Shown here: positions 34,564-42,167 of the stretch, one piece after another
Layout: every line of letters begins with the position of its first letter
Position numbering within the stretch: the stretch's first letter is position 1
From: Amycolatopsis sp. MtRt-6
GTDB lineage: Bacteria > Actinomycetota > Actinomycetes > Mycobacteriales > Pseudonocardiaceae
Direction of reading: 5' to 3'
Assembly: GCF_017308975.1 (NCBI RefSeq)
Contig: NZ_JADWPD010000019.1
Span: forward strand, 143,528-207,527
Length of the DNA stretch: 64,000 bases
Position numbers and translations under genes: made by a program
Notes under the pieces: generated by a model
Told to the model about the DNA's origin: nothing
Database searches by the model: none
The model's input: only the letters and a program-made list of their open reading frames with translations

Positions 34564-34603
34564 GCGGTAGGCGGTTGCGGCTTTCGTCAGAACCGCCTAC
34601 CGC
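34564..34603 (+). terminator. 13-bp perfect stem-loop after copper ATPase
   Basis: GCGGTAGGCGGTT at 34564-34576 pairs perfectly with its complement at 34591-34603 across a 14-base loop, 11 bases past the stop codon. It likely ends the copZ-copA unit. Confidence 0.75.
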
Positions 34604-34609
34604 ACCTCC

Positions 34610-35130
34610 GCGGAGCACCGGGCCCGGACGCCTCTGCGTTCGCATCGCGGCCAGGATCGGGGTCTTGCCTCCGGCGGACAGCCGGTCGCTGATCGCGGCC
34701 AGTTCGCCGGTGCCGATGCCGGTTCCGGTCAGCAGCTTGGCCGTGCCGACCAGGACGGTGTGGTCGCGCGCGCCGGTCATGATCGCGGCGGCGAGCGGGT
34801 GTTCGCTCAGCGACTCGGCGGCGGCGACCAGCGTCAGCAGGATGCCGGCGCGGGCGCCCTTCCCCGTGCCGACCGTGATCGACAGCGGGGTGGCCAGGCC
34901 GAGCGCGCAGGGCCAGGCGATGATCAGCACGGCGACCGCGGACACCAGCGCCTGGGTCACCGCGGGCGGCGGGCCGGCCACGAACCGCACCGCGAACGTG
35001 GCGACGGAGATCGCCATTACGACCGGCACGAAGTACGCCGAGGCGGCGTCGGCCATCCGCTGGATCGGGGCCTTCGAGGCCTGCGCCGCCCGCACCATGC
35101 GGGTGGCGCCGATGACGGTGTCCCCGGCGT
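34610..35130 (-). pseudogene. remnant of a third P1B-type metal ATPase
   Basis: On the minus strand the sequence reads in order: GDTVIGATRMVRAAQASKAP, a membrane stretch, LIIAWPCALGLATPLSITVGTGKGA, SLSEHPLAAAIMTGA, and a nucleotide-domain piece ending TPILAA. These are successive landmarks of a CopB-like ATPase, but the DKTGT phosphorylation segment, the hinge and the C-terminus are gone, and the first cysteine of CPC is Trp. Internal deletions thus removed most of the gene. It faces the terminator of the intact copA copy. Confidence 0.8.
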
Positions 35131-35306
35131 GCTTTCGCGCAGCTTTGTACCTGAAGAACAAAGCCGCGCACTACGAAAAATGGTGGCTCGGGCAGGACTG
35201 GCTCGTGCAGGTCGTCGATGAAAAGCGGTGTGCGTGGGCCGGCAGGCTCTGGTTCCGCTGTGTGGACGTGCTGGCCGTCCGGGAACGGGGTCCGGAGAAT
35301 GCCTGC

Positions 35307-36551
35307 ATGACGGGGATGACCGAGGAGACCGCCTACGACCGGGTGCGCCTCGCGCAGTGGCGGGCCGGAGAGGCGCGCATGCCGGGGCTGAGCCGGCGCG
35401 GTCTGCTGCGGCTGACGGCAGCCGGTGGTCTCGCGCTGGCCGCCGCCGGGACGGCACCGGGGACGGCGTCGGCCGCGGGGCTGATCGTGAAGCCGCTGCC
35501 GCCGGAGCTGTTCGACGTCTACGGCAGCAACGCCGAGACGCGATGGGAAGCCATGCGCGGCCAGGGTTATCTGACGCCGGTCGACCGGTTCTTCGTGCGT
35601 GATCACACGTCGACGCCGGTGCTGGACGCCGCCGCGTGGCGGTTGAAGCTGTTCGGTTCCGGGCTGCGCGGCGGGCCGGTCGAGTTCACCTATGAGGATC
35701 TGCGCGCACTGCCGTCCGAGACGATCACCGCGTTCATCGAATGTGCGGGCAACGGACGGAGTTTCTTCACCAGCCAGCAGAACCAGACCGTCAGCGGAAC
35801 GGCGTGGAAGCTCGGCGCGATCGGGGTCGCGCGCTGGCGCGGCGTCCGGTTGGCGACGGTGCTCGCCAGGGCCGGGCTGTCCCGCGCCGCCGTGGACGTG
35901 CTCCCGGAGGGGCTCGATGCGGACTACGTGGCGGCGGGGGTGAACCTGGGCAAGGTGCGGCGGCCGCTGCCGGTGGGCAAGGCACTGCAGGACGTCCTGC
36001 TGGCGTACGAGATGAACGGGCAGCCGCTGCCGCCCGACCACGGCTTCCCGGTGCGGCTGGTGGTGCCGTCGTGGGCCGGGATTTCCTCGATCAAGTGGCT
36101 GGGCCGGATCGAAGTGTCGGCGACGCCGCTGGTGTCGCCGTGGAGCACGCAGTTCTACCGGCTGCTGGGGCCGGACTACCCGGCCGAGGGCGCGCTCGTC
36201 ACCGAGCAGGTGGTGAAGAGCGCGTTCGAGCTCCCGTGGGGCGCGACGCTGGTGGCCGGGCAGCGGCAGGTGCTGCCCGGCCGGTCCTGGTCGGGGCACG
36301 GCCGGATCCGGCGGGTCGAGGTGAGTACGGACGGCGTGACCTGGCGGCCCGCGAAACCGATCGGCCCGGCGCTCGACCGCGGCTGGCTGCAGTGGGAGTT
36401 CCTGTGGCGCCCGAGCGCGGCCGGTGCGTACACGTTGCGGGCGCGCGCCACCGACGTCACCGGCGTGAGCCAGCCGGATGTCGCGCCGTACAACACGCAG
36501 GGGTACCTGTTCGGCGCGGTCGTCCGGCACCCGGTCACGGTCGCCGGATGA
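35307..36551 (+). CDS. Tat-exported sulfite-oxidase-like molybdenum enzyme
   Basis: A 414-residue protein with a twin-arginine signal (SRRGLLRLTAAGGLALAAAG, about 28-50), an oxidoreductase molybdopterin domain (about 75-290, Mo-ligand C146 in FIECAGNGRSFF) and a C-terminal Mo-co dimerisation domain (about 300-410, with VEVSTDGVTW and WEFLWRPSAAGAYTLRARATD). It should oxidise sulfite or a related small substrate outside the membrane. ATG at 35307 has CCGGAGAA upstream. The stop overlaps the next small gene (ATGA), so the 60-residue protein is probably its partner. Confidence 0.87.
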   Translation: MTGMTEETAYDRVRLAQWRAGEARMPGLSRRGLLRLTAAGGLALAAAGTAPGTASAAGLIVKPLPPELFDVYGSNAETRWEAMRGQGYLTPVDRFFVRDHTSTPVLDAAAWRLKLFGSGLRGGPVEFTYEDLRALPSETITAFIECAGNGRSFFTSQQNQTVSGTAWKLGAIGVARWRGVRLATVLARAGLSRAAVDVLPEGLDADYVAAGVNLGKVRRPLPVGKALQDVLLAYEMNGQPLPPDHGFPVRLVVPSWAGISSIKWLGRIEVSATPLVSPWSTQFYRLLGPDYPAEGALVTEQVVKSAFELPWGATLVAGQRQVLPGRSWSGHGRIRRVEVSTDGVTWRPAKPIGPALDRGWLQWEFLWRPSAAGAYTLRARATDVTGVSQPDVAPYNTQGYLFGAVVRHPVTVAG

Positions 36552-36730
36552 AGCGGGTGGTGCGCGCGCTCGTGCGGGCGCTGACCGGCGTCGGCTGGGT
36601 CCTGGTGCTGCCGGCGCCGCCGTTTGAGCCGGGACTGGCCGTGCCGGTGCCGCGGCCCGGGGCCGATGTCCCGCTGGTGCCCCTTTCCCGGGAGGAACGG
36701 GAAATCTTCCAGCGGATCGTTTCGGGCTGA
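36548..36730 (+). CDS. small DUF6059-like protein
   Basis: A 60-residue protein with a basic N-terminus, a short hydrophobic stretch (VGWVLVLPAPPFEPGLA) and a charged end SREEREIFQRIVSG. Its start overlaps the stop of the molybdoenzyme gene. The composition matches actinomycete DUF6059 proteins, often next to exported enzymes; function is unknown. Confidence 0.55.
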   Translation: MKRVVRALVRALTGVGWVLVLPAPPFEPGLAVPVPRPGADVPLVPLSREEREIFQRIVSG

Positions 36731-36734
36731 GCGG

Positions 36735-37349
36735 TCATCCGCGGGAACCCCAGGTGTCGAGGTAGGTGACGTCCTCGATGTCCGGGCGCGCGGCGGCCCG
36801 GAACTCGCGCTGGGTGGTGTAGGCGACGGCGAGCAGGCTGATCTGCATCACGTCGTCCGGGATGCCGAGCAGCTCGGCGACGTCGGCTTCATGGTCCTGG
36901 AGGTGGTAGCCGCAAATGGAGCTGCCGAGGCCGCGGTCGCGCAGGGCGAGCTGGAAGCTCCAGATGGCGGGGTAGGCGGAACCGAAGTACGCGGACTGCG
37001 AAAAGGCGTCAGCCGGTGGGCGGCCGATCATGCAGGGGATGGCCAGGACGGGGACGCGTTCGAGGTTGCGGACGAGGTGCTGGGCGGAGGCGAGCGCGCG
37101 TTCTTCGACGAGGTGGCCGTATTGGGCCCAGGCGGCTTCGGCGGTTTCGCGGTTGTAGGCGGCGATCTTGGCTTTGGTGTCCGCGTCGCGGACGAGCAGC
37201 CAGCGGAACTGCGCGGCCATGCTGCCCGCCGAGGGTGCCTGCTGGGCGATGCGGAGGCAGTCGTCGAGGACGTGCTGGGGCACTTCGCGGTCGAGGTCGA
37301 GCTTGCGGCGCACGGATCGGGTGGTGGTGAGCACGGTTTCGGCGTCCAT
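36735..37349 (-). CDS. nitroreductase-family FMN oxidoreductase
   Basis: A 204-residue nitroreductase-fold protein: an N-terminal TTRSVRRKLDLDREVP typical of the FMN phosphate site, AQQAPSAGSMAAQFRW, a central PAIWSFQLALRDRGLGSSICG core, and a LLGIPDDVMQISLLAVAY segment. It probably uses NAD(P)H to reduce quinones or nitro compounds. It is divergent from a TetR regulator with 28 bases between the start codons, both of which lie in one palindrome, so TetR almost certainly controls it. Confidence 0.85.
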   Translation of the reverse strand: MDAETVLTTTRSVRRKLDLDREVPQHVLDDCLRIAQQAPSAGSMAAQFRWLLVRDADTKAKIAAYNRETAEAAWAQYGHLVEERALASAQHLVRNLERVPVLAIPCMIGRPPADAFSQSAYFGSAYPAIWSFQLALRDRGLGSSICGYHLQDHEADVAELLGIPDDVMQISLLAVAYTTQREFRAAARPDIEDVTYLDTWGSRG

Positions 37350-37380
37350 ACTTACAGTGTATGCGTACACTGTAAGTATG
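37347..37380. promoter_or_regulatory. 34-bp palindromic TetR operator covering both start codons
   Basis: Perfect 15-bp arms (CATACTTACAGTGTA and its complement) flank a 4-bp centre TGCG. The outermost bases are the two start codons themselves, CAT of the nitroreductase and ATG of the TetR gene. TACACT at 37366-37371, and the same on the other strand, are plausible -10 boxes that would start both transcripts at the A of the start codon. Repressor binding would block both promoters. Confidence 0.85.
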
Positions 37381-38001
37381 TCTCTGACTCGCGAAAAAGT
37401 CCTCGACACGGCGTTGCGGCTAGCCGATGAGCAGGGCTTGGCGGCGTTGTCGATGCGCAAGGTCGCGGCGGCGGCGGGTGTCGAGGCGATGTCGCTGTAC
37501 AACCATGTCGAGAACAAGGGTGATCTGCTGGACGGGCTCACCGCCCGGGTCTTCGAAGAGGTGGCGCTGCCGGATCCTGCGTTGTCCTGGGACGCGCGGC
37601 TCCGGGCCCTGGCCGAGGGGTTGCACGCGAGCTTCACGCGGCATCCGGTCGTCGTGCGGGCACTGGCGGCGCAGGACGCGAACCCGCGCTCGGCCGGGGC
37701 GTTGCGGGTGATCGACGCGCTCCTTCGTGCCCTGCTCGACGCCGGGCTGGACGAGCAGGCCGCGGCGCGTGCTTACCGGTCGCTGCTGGGGATGCTGTTC
37801 GGCTCGGTGCTCACCGGCACCGCCGGGACCGGTACCCCGGCGGTCCGGGCCGAACCCGTGGTGGCGTATTTCCGGCGGATGGCCACGGCGGAGGAGCTGC
37901 CGAGCCTGCACCGGGTGCTGCCCGCGTTGGAGGCCGGTGACTGCGTGCAGGACTTCGAATACCAGCTCGAGTTGCTGATCGGCGGGTTGCGTCCGGCGTG
38001 A
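37378..38001 (+). CDS. TetR-family transcriptional regulator
   Basis: A 207-residue TetR-type repressor. The N-terminal helix-turn-helix (about 5-48) reads LDTALRLADEQGLAALSMRKV then VEAMSLYNHVENKGDLLDGL. The helical C-terminal ligand domain is of the TetR_C_1 type (GMLFGSVLTGTAGTG). It is divergent from the nitroreductase gene and shares a perfect palindrome with it, so autoregulation and control of the nitroreductase are expected. The transcript may be leaderless. Confidence 0.9.
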   Translation: MSLTREKVLDTALRLADEQGLAALSMRKVAAAAGVEAMSLYNHVENKGDLLDGLTARVFEEVALPDPALSWDARLRALAEGLHASFTRHPVVVRALAAQDANPRSAGALRVIDALLRALLDAGLDEQAAARAYRSLLGMLFGSVLTGTAGTGTPAVRAEPVVAYFRRMATAEELPSLHRVLPALEAGDCVQDFEYQLELLIGGLRPA

Positions 38002-38061
38002 CGCCCGGGTTCAGACGGCGGCGAGCCCTGCCGGGAGGACAGGCTGAGGCAAGCGTCGTCC

Positions 38062-38162
38062 TGTCCTTCGGCGAGGGCGCACACCGCGGTCACGCCGGAG
38101 GGGAAGCAGCCGAAGGCTTCGCACAGGTGGCTCTCGGACGTCACGGACTCCAGGTCGATCAT
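38062..38162 (-). pseudogene. 5' fragment of a flavin reductase gene
   Basis: Thirty-four codons from an ATG at 38162 encode HLCEAFGCFPSGVTAVCAL, the N-terminal signature of flavin-reductase-like (FMN-binding split barrel) proteins, after which the homology stops and unrelated codons follow. The start overlaps the stop of the molybdopterin reductase remnant (ATGA), so both once formed an operon. The lost part lies toward the TetR gene. Confidence 0.7.
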
Positions 38163-39258
38163 CAGCGTCCTTTCCGAAGCGGGGGATGCAGGAGCGGGGG
38201 ATGCAGTGCCCGCACGTGCGGGGCGGGACCGGTGAAGCGTTCGACGTCGACCGCGGCGTGCTGGCCGGCGCAGCCCTGCGACAGCCGGGACGAGGGGATG
38301 TCGGCGGTCAGGACGTTCGGGTTGCCGTGCGCGCACAGCGGGCCCGTGGGGTGGTCCTCGACCGGGTCGAACCAGGCGCCGGTCGCGAGCTGGACGACGC
38401 CGGGGCGGAGGGCGTCGTCGAGGACCGCGCCCGCCAGGCAGGCGCCGCGGGCGTTGAACACCCGGACGACGTCGCCGGTCGTGATGCCGCGGGCCGCCGC
38501 GTCGGCCGGGTTGAGGCGGATCCGCTCGCGGCCCGCCACTTTGCCCGCACTGCTGACGTCGCCGGCGTCGAGCTGGCTGCGCAGGCGGGTGTGCGGCTGG
38601 TTGGCGATCAGCCACAGGGGCCCGGACTCGGTCGGCGGGAGCCAGACCGGGTGGCCAGGGCAGTCCGGGTAGCCGAACCCGGCGATGGTCGCCGAGGTGA
38701 TCTCGATGCGGCCGCTCGGCGTGCGCAGGGGGTGCGCGACCGGGTCGTCGCGGAAGTCCGCGAACAGCGTGTGGTGCTCGCGGCCGGGCGGCAGCTTCAG
38801 TTCGCCGTCGGCCCAGAACTGCTCGAACATCGGTTCGTCGCGCCAGGATCCGTAGAGGTGCTCCAGCCACTGCCGGGCCGTGCGGCCTTCGGTGAACGCC
38901 TCGGCGACGCCGAACCGGGCCGCCAAAGCGGCGAAGATCGTGTAGTCGTCGCGGGCCTCGCCCGCGGGCGGCGCGATCCGGTGCATCGCGATCAGGTGGG
39001 TGTCGCGGCGGCCGGACCCGAGGTCCTCGCGCTCCAGCGCTGTGGTGGCGGGCAGCACGATGTCGGCGTGCCGCGCGGTCGCCGTCCAGTGGGGTTCGTG
39101 GACGACGATCGTGTCGGGGCGGGTGAACGCGCGGCGGAGGCGGTTGAGGTCTTGGTGGTGGTGGAACGGGTTGCCGCCCGCCCAGTAGACGAGCCGGGTG
39201 TCGGGGTAACGGCGGACTTCGCCGTCGTAGTCGTACTCCAGATTGACGGTGCTGTCCG
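38162..39258 (-). pseudogene. C-terminal half of a molybdopterin reductase (BisC/TorA-like), 5'-truncated
   Basis: About 360 codons match the C-terminal half of biotin sulfoxide/TMAO reductase-type enzymes: VYWAGGNPFHHHQDLNRLRR, EPHWTATARHADIVLPATT, GRIEITSATIAGFGYPDCPG, the pterin-binding LIANQPHTRLRSQLD, GDVVRVFNARG, and GPLCAHGNPNVLT. The N-terminal half, including the cofactor entry and iron-sulfur or active-site region, is missing; at about 39258 the sequence gives way to an insertion-sequence fragment. With the adjacent flavin reductase stub this was a sulfoxide-reduction operon. Confidence 0.82.
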
Positions 39259-39264
39259 CTATGA

Positions 39265-39420
39265 GCCCGCAGACCGGTTCTGGCTGGCCGCGCTGTCGTC
39301 GCTGCACCCGTGCCGCCGCTGGTGCAGCGTATTTCTGGTTTCTCCAGGCACGCTGTTGAGCTGGCACCGCAGACTGATCGCCACGAAGTGGGACTACACC
39401 CCTCAACGCCGGCGCGCCGG
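39265..39420 (+). pseudogene. rve-type transposase fragment
   Basis: About 50 plus-strand codons encode FWLAALSSL then SPGTLLSWHRRLIATKWDYTP, the same region that is preserved in the transposase fragment near 13.6 kb (TPGTILRWHRRLVAGKWTYP). The two are related but not identical, so they came from different elements. This one interrupts the molybdopterin reductase gene. Confidence 0.7.
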
Positions 39421-39577
39421 CGTCCGCCTACGGCGGCCGCGGCCAGATCTCGCCGTGGTCGGCGAGCACGGTGATCCTGGAGGGGCTGCTGCCGCGGTGC
39501 GGGACGAACGGGTACATCGACGACGCCCCTCCACTGCTACGGTCGGTGACGCGCTGTGTCGGTCGGCAGGGGAGCTG

Positions 39578-40000
39578 GTGCTGGTGGCGGAGTCCGGATA
39601 CCCGGTGTCGATCAAGGGTGTGCTGGTCCGGGGCGGCCGGGTGCTGCTGGTGCACAACGAGCGCGACGAGTGGGAGCTGCCGGGCGGCCGGATCGAGCCC
39701 GGCGAGACGCCGGAGCAGACCGTGGTGCGGGAGGTCACCGAGGAGACCGGGCTCTCCGTCGACGTCGCCGAGATCCTCGACGCGTGGGTCTACCACATCG
39801 CGGTGGCGAACAAGGACGTGTTCATCGTGACCTACGGCTGCACCACCGCGTCCATGGCGGCACCGGTTCTGAGCCACGAGCACAGTCGGGTCGCCGAGTT
39901 CGCTGAGCACGAAGTGCCGGGGCTGCGGATGCCGGAGGGGTACAAGCGCTCGATCGTCACCTGGTTCGACCGCCTCCGCACCTCAGTGACGGCGAGGTAG
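39578..40000 (+). CDS. Nudix hydrolase
   Basis: A 140-residue Nudix enzyme with the complete box GRIEPGETPEQTVVREVTEE followed by TGL (G, E, RE, EE and G all present) at about residues 37-59. It would hydrolyse a nucleoside diphosphate linked to another group. The GTG at 39578 follows GGGGAG; another GTG two codons later is possible. The 158 bases between the transposase fragment and this start hold nothing I recognise. Confidence 0.8.
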   Translation: MLVAESGYPVSIKGVLVRGGRVLLVHNERDEWELPGGRIEPGETPEQTVVREVTEETGLSVDVAEILDAWVYHIAVANKDVFIVTYGCTTASMAAPVLSHEHSRVAEFAEHEVPGLRMPEGYKRSIVTWFDRLRTSVTAR

Positions 40001-40177
40001 CGGCTGTGAACGCCGCGGCGCGGCGCTCAGCTGTCACGGCCGCCGGTGTTCCGATGTCTCGGGCCGCGCCACGGCCCTCTTGGCGTGGCGGGCGCCGGAA
40101 GGGTGTATCTCCGCGTGCCGTCTGACGACCCGACCGTCTTCCTCTTGCCTACCGTGCAAGCATGAACCAGCCGTATT
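40001..40177. other. short convergent intergenic stretch
   Basis: The two Nudix genes end here from opposite directions. The bases near 40010-40050 contain G+C-rich partial inverted repeats that may end transcription, but no perfect hairpin stands out. Confidence 0.3.
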
Positions 40178-40672
40178 TCAGGCGGTGAGGGCCGGAGGAG
40201 TAGTCGGGAAGCGGTCGTCGAGAAGTGTCTGCAGGAGGTCGGGCAGCTCAGCTGGCAGGAGCTTGTCTGCGCACTCCGAGAGTTCGGTGCTTGACCACCA
40301 GCGTCGTTCGATGAGGCCGGCGCGCTCGTTGGCGCTGTGTCGGAGGGCGACCTGTGGTGCGTCGTGGTCGGTGCGGGCGAGGTAGACGTGGTCGAGGCGA
40401 TGATGCTCGCGGCCGCGGTAGGTGAAGCGGCTTTCGCGGGTCCAGAGCTTGCGGCCGATCTGGTCGAGGACGAGTCCGGTTTCCTCGGCGATCTCGCGCC
40501 GGGCGGTGTCTTCGAGCTTCTCTCCGGGGTCCTGGCCGCCGCCGGGGAGTTCCCACCAGTGGTGGCCGGGGTCGTCGGGGTCGCGGGCGTGGATGAGCAA
40601 GACCTCGTCGGCGGGATTGAGGAGCAGAACGCGGGCGCCGACCCGCAACGTCGGGTCGCTGGCGACGGTCAT
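40178..40672 (-). CDS. Nudix hydrolase, last gene of radical SAM operon
   Basis: A 164-residue Nudix protein with the box GGGQDPGEKLEDTARREIAE followed by ETGL, intact. The N-terminal region RVGARVLLLNPADEVLLIHA and the WWELPGGG lead-in are typical of ADP-ribose/nucleotide-sugar or (d)NTP-type Nudix enzymes. It lies 56 bases after the EEP-domain gene on the same strand and probably belongs to the operon that begins with the radical SAM gene. Confidence 0.82.
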   Translation of the reverse strand: MTVASDPTLRVGARVLLLNPADEVLLIHARDPDDPGHHWWELPGGGQDPGEKLEDTARREIAEETGLVLDQIGRKLWTRESRFTYRGREHHRLDHVYLARTDHDAPQVALRHSANERAGLIERRWWSSTELSECADKLLPAELPDLLQTLLDDRFPTTPPALTA

Positions 40673-40728
40673 CCGGTGAGGCCCTTTGCGCTCGACGGCT
40701 GGTGTGGCGGCCGGGCACGAGCCCTCTG

Positions 40729-41544
40729 CTAGAACAGCGTTGCTTCGCGGTCCGCGGCCGGGTCGGAGGTTATCAGCGGCGCGGTAGCGGTGAGCGTCAG
40801 CTGGACGGCGAGTCCTGAATGGTCCGTGAGCGCCGGGTTCTCCTGGCGCGTGTTGTGGACGTAGGAGCAGCTGGTGAGGTGGGCGAGGAGCGGGGTGGAG
40901 GCGTGGGCGTGGTCGTAGCGGTAGCCGAGTTCGGTGCGGCGGGCCCAGCTGTGCTCGACGGCGGTCGGATGCAGCGCGCGGAAGAGGTCGATGAGGCCGT
41001 GCCGGTCGGTCAGGGCCGTGTAGAAGGTGGTCTCGAATGGCGCGAACTGCCCTGGGTGAGGCGGTACGTGCCCGGGTTCCAGGACGTTGAGATCACCAAG
41101 CAGTAGAACGGCGGCGGCGTCCCCGGTGGCTTCGTACGCTCGGTGGAAGGACTCGATCCACTCGCGCTTGCGGGTGGTCTTTGCTTCGGTGGCGTCGCGG
41201 GACGGGACGTAGGCGCCAAGGATGCGCAGCGGACCACTGTCGGTGTCCAGCACGATGCCGGCCAGTCGGGCAGGAAGGTAGGACATCGCCGCGCCGATGG
41301 GGTCCACGGTGCACTCGAACCGGGAGAGCAGCATGACGCCGCGTTCCTTGTCGGGGTGGTCGGGGAAGGTGACCGACCAGCCGGCGTCGCGGTAGGACTC
41401 GGCGATCAGTTGGGTGCCGGGGCCGGAGCCGGTCTCGGTGAGCACGAAGACGTCCTCGTGGCGGCGGGCGAGCCAGTCGCGTTGGCGGCGGGCTCGTTCG
41501 AGGGCGGGGGTGCCGACGTTGAGGGTGAGGGCGGTCAGGGGCAT
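40729..41544 (-). CDS. endonuclease/exonuclease/phosphatase (EEP) family protein
   Basis: A 271-residue cytoplasmic EEP-fold enzyme. LTLNVG near the start, LTETGSG (metal-binding Glu), GAYVPSRD, LLLGDLNVLE (catalytic Asp/Asn) and a C-terminal LTDHSGLAVQLTL with the essential Asp-His pair are in the right order. The family includes AP endonucleases, DNases, phosphodiesterases and 2'-5'/RNA phosphatases. The ATG has GGAGAG upstream and overlaps the stop of the thymidylate-kinase-like gene by 10 bases, so the product is made together with that kinase. Confidence 0.82.
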   Translation of the reverse strand: MPLTALTLNVGTPALERARRQRDWLARRHEDVFVLTETGSGPGTQLIAESYRDAGWSVTFPDHPDKERGVMLLSRFECTVDPIGAAMSYLPARLAGIVLDTDSGPLRILGAYVPSRDATEAKTTRKREWIESFHRAYEATGDAAAVLLLGDLNVLEPGHVPPHPGQFAPFETTFYTALTDRHGLIDLFRALHPTAVEHSWARRTELGYRYDHAHASTPLLAHLTSCSYVHNTRQENPALTDHSGLAVQLTLTATAPLITSDPAADREATLF

Positions 41545-42167
41545 GCCGGGCTCTCCGTGAGGGTGCGGTGGATCAGGTCGACGATGGTGCCAGCCGTGGT
41601 GCGGGGGTCGTCGGCGCACTCGATCATCTCGACGGGCCAGCCCTGGTCGCGCAGGAAAGTCATGGCTGCGAGGTAGCCGAGGGTTTCGCGAAAGCTGCTT
41701 CCGGGGGTGCGCTCGAAGCGGCTGTGTCCGCCGCGGGCCCGGAGCCGCTGTTCGACGTCCGCCGGTGGAGCTTTGAGCGCGCACACGAGGTCGGGGCGGT
41801 ACACATCGTGGTTGAGCGCCCAGACGACATCGAGCGGGATGTCGTCGAGCCCCTGCAGGACCAGCGACGATGCCGCGTACCGGTCGCAGAGCACGATCTT
41901 GCCCTCGGCCAGCGCCGGAAGGATCTCGCTGGCCAGCTGGTGGTGACGGTCGGCCGCGCAGAGGCAGGCCAGAGCCATGTCGCGGTAGGTGTCGGTGCCA
42001 TGCCGAGCCAGCTCGCCCAGCGGGGAGCGCGACGGCTGGACGGTGGCGTGCACGGGAACGCCGTCCACTTCGAGGAGCTCGGCGACCAGCGCGGTGATCG
42101 TCGTCTTGCCGACGCCGCCGGGGCCTTCGAAGGTCACCAGCTTGCCCGGCAGCCGCGGCGCGCTCAT
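41535..42167 (-). CDS. thymidylate-kinase-like nucleotide kinase
   Basis: A 210-residue P-loop kinase of the dTMP-kinase type: Walker A FEGPGGVGKTTI, the DRYAASSLVLQGL segment (DRx motif), and a LID-like RARGGHSRFERTPG. It is somewhat divergent: the usual RxPGGT loop after the first strand reads QPSRSPLGE. It starts within the stop of the radical SAM gene (ATGA) and overlaps the EEP gene, so three enzymes are translationally coupled. A housekeeping Tmk is not expected in such a setting, so I infer a specialised substrate. Confidence 0.82.
   Translation of the reverse strand: MSAPRLPGKLVTFEGPGGVGKTTITALVAELLEVDGVPVHATVQPSRSPLGELARHGTDTYRDMALACLCAADRHHQLASEILPALAEGKIVLCDRYAASSLVLQGLDDIPLDVVWALNHDVYRPDLVCALKAPPADVEQRLRARGGHSRFERTPGSSFRETLGYLAAMTFLRDQGWPVEMIECADDPRTTAGTIVDLIHRTLTESPACP

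Noticed and set aside
35281..35306. Sixth ECF promoter before the molybdoenzyme gene
   Set aside because: GGGAAC is present at 35281, but the base quartet 17 bases later is TGCA and no CGAC occurs at a suitable distance.
34587..36530. Long minus-strand frame opposite the molybdoenzyme gene
   Set aside because: Composition of a shadow frame. Only its part beyond about 34610-35130, in another minus-strand frame, carries real ATPase remnants.
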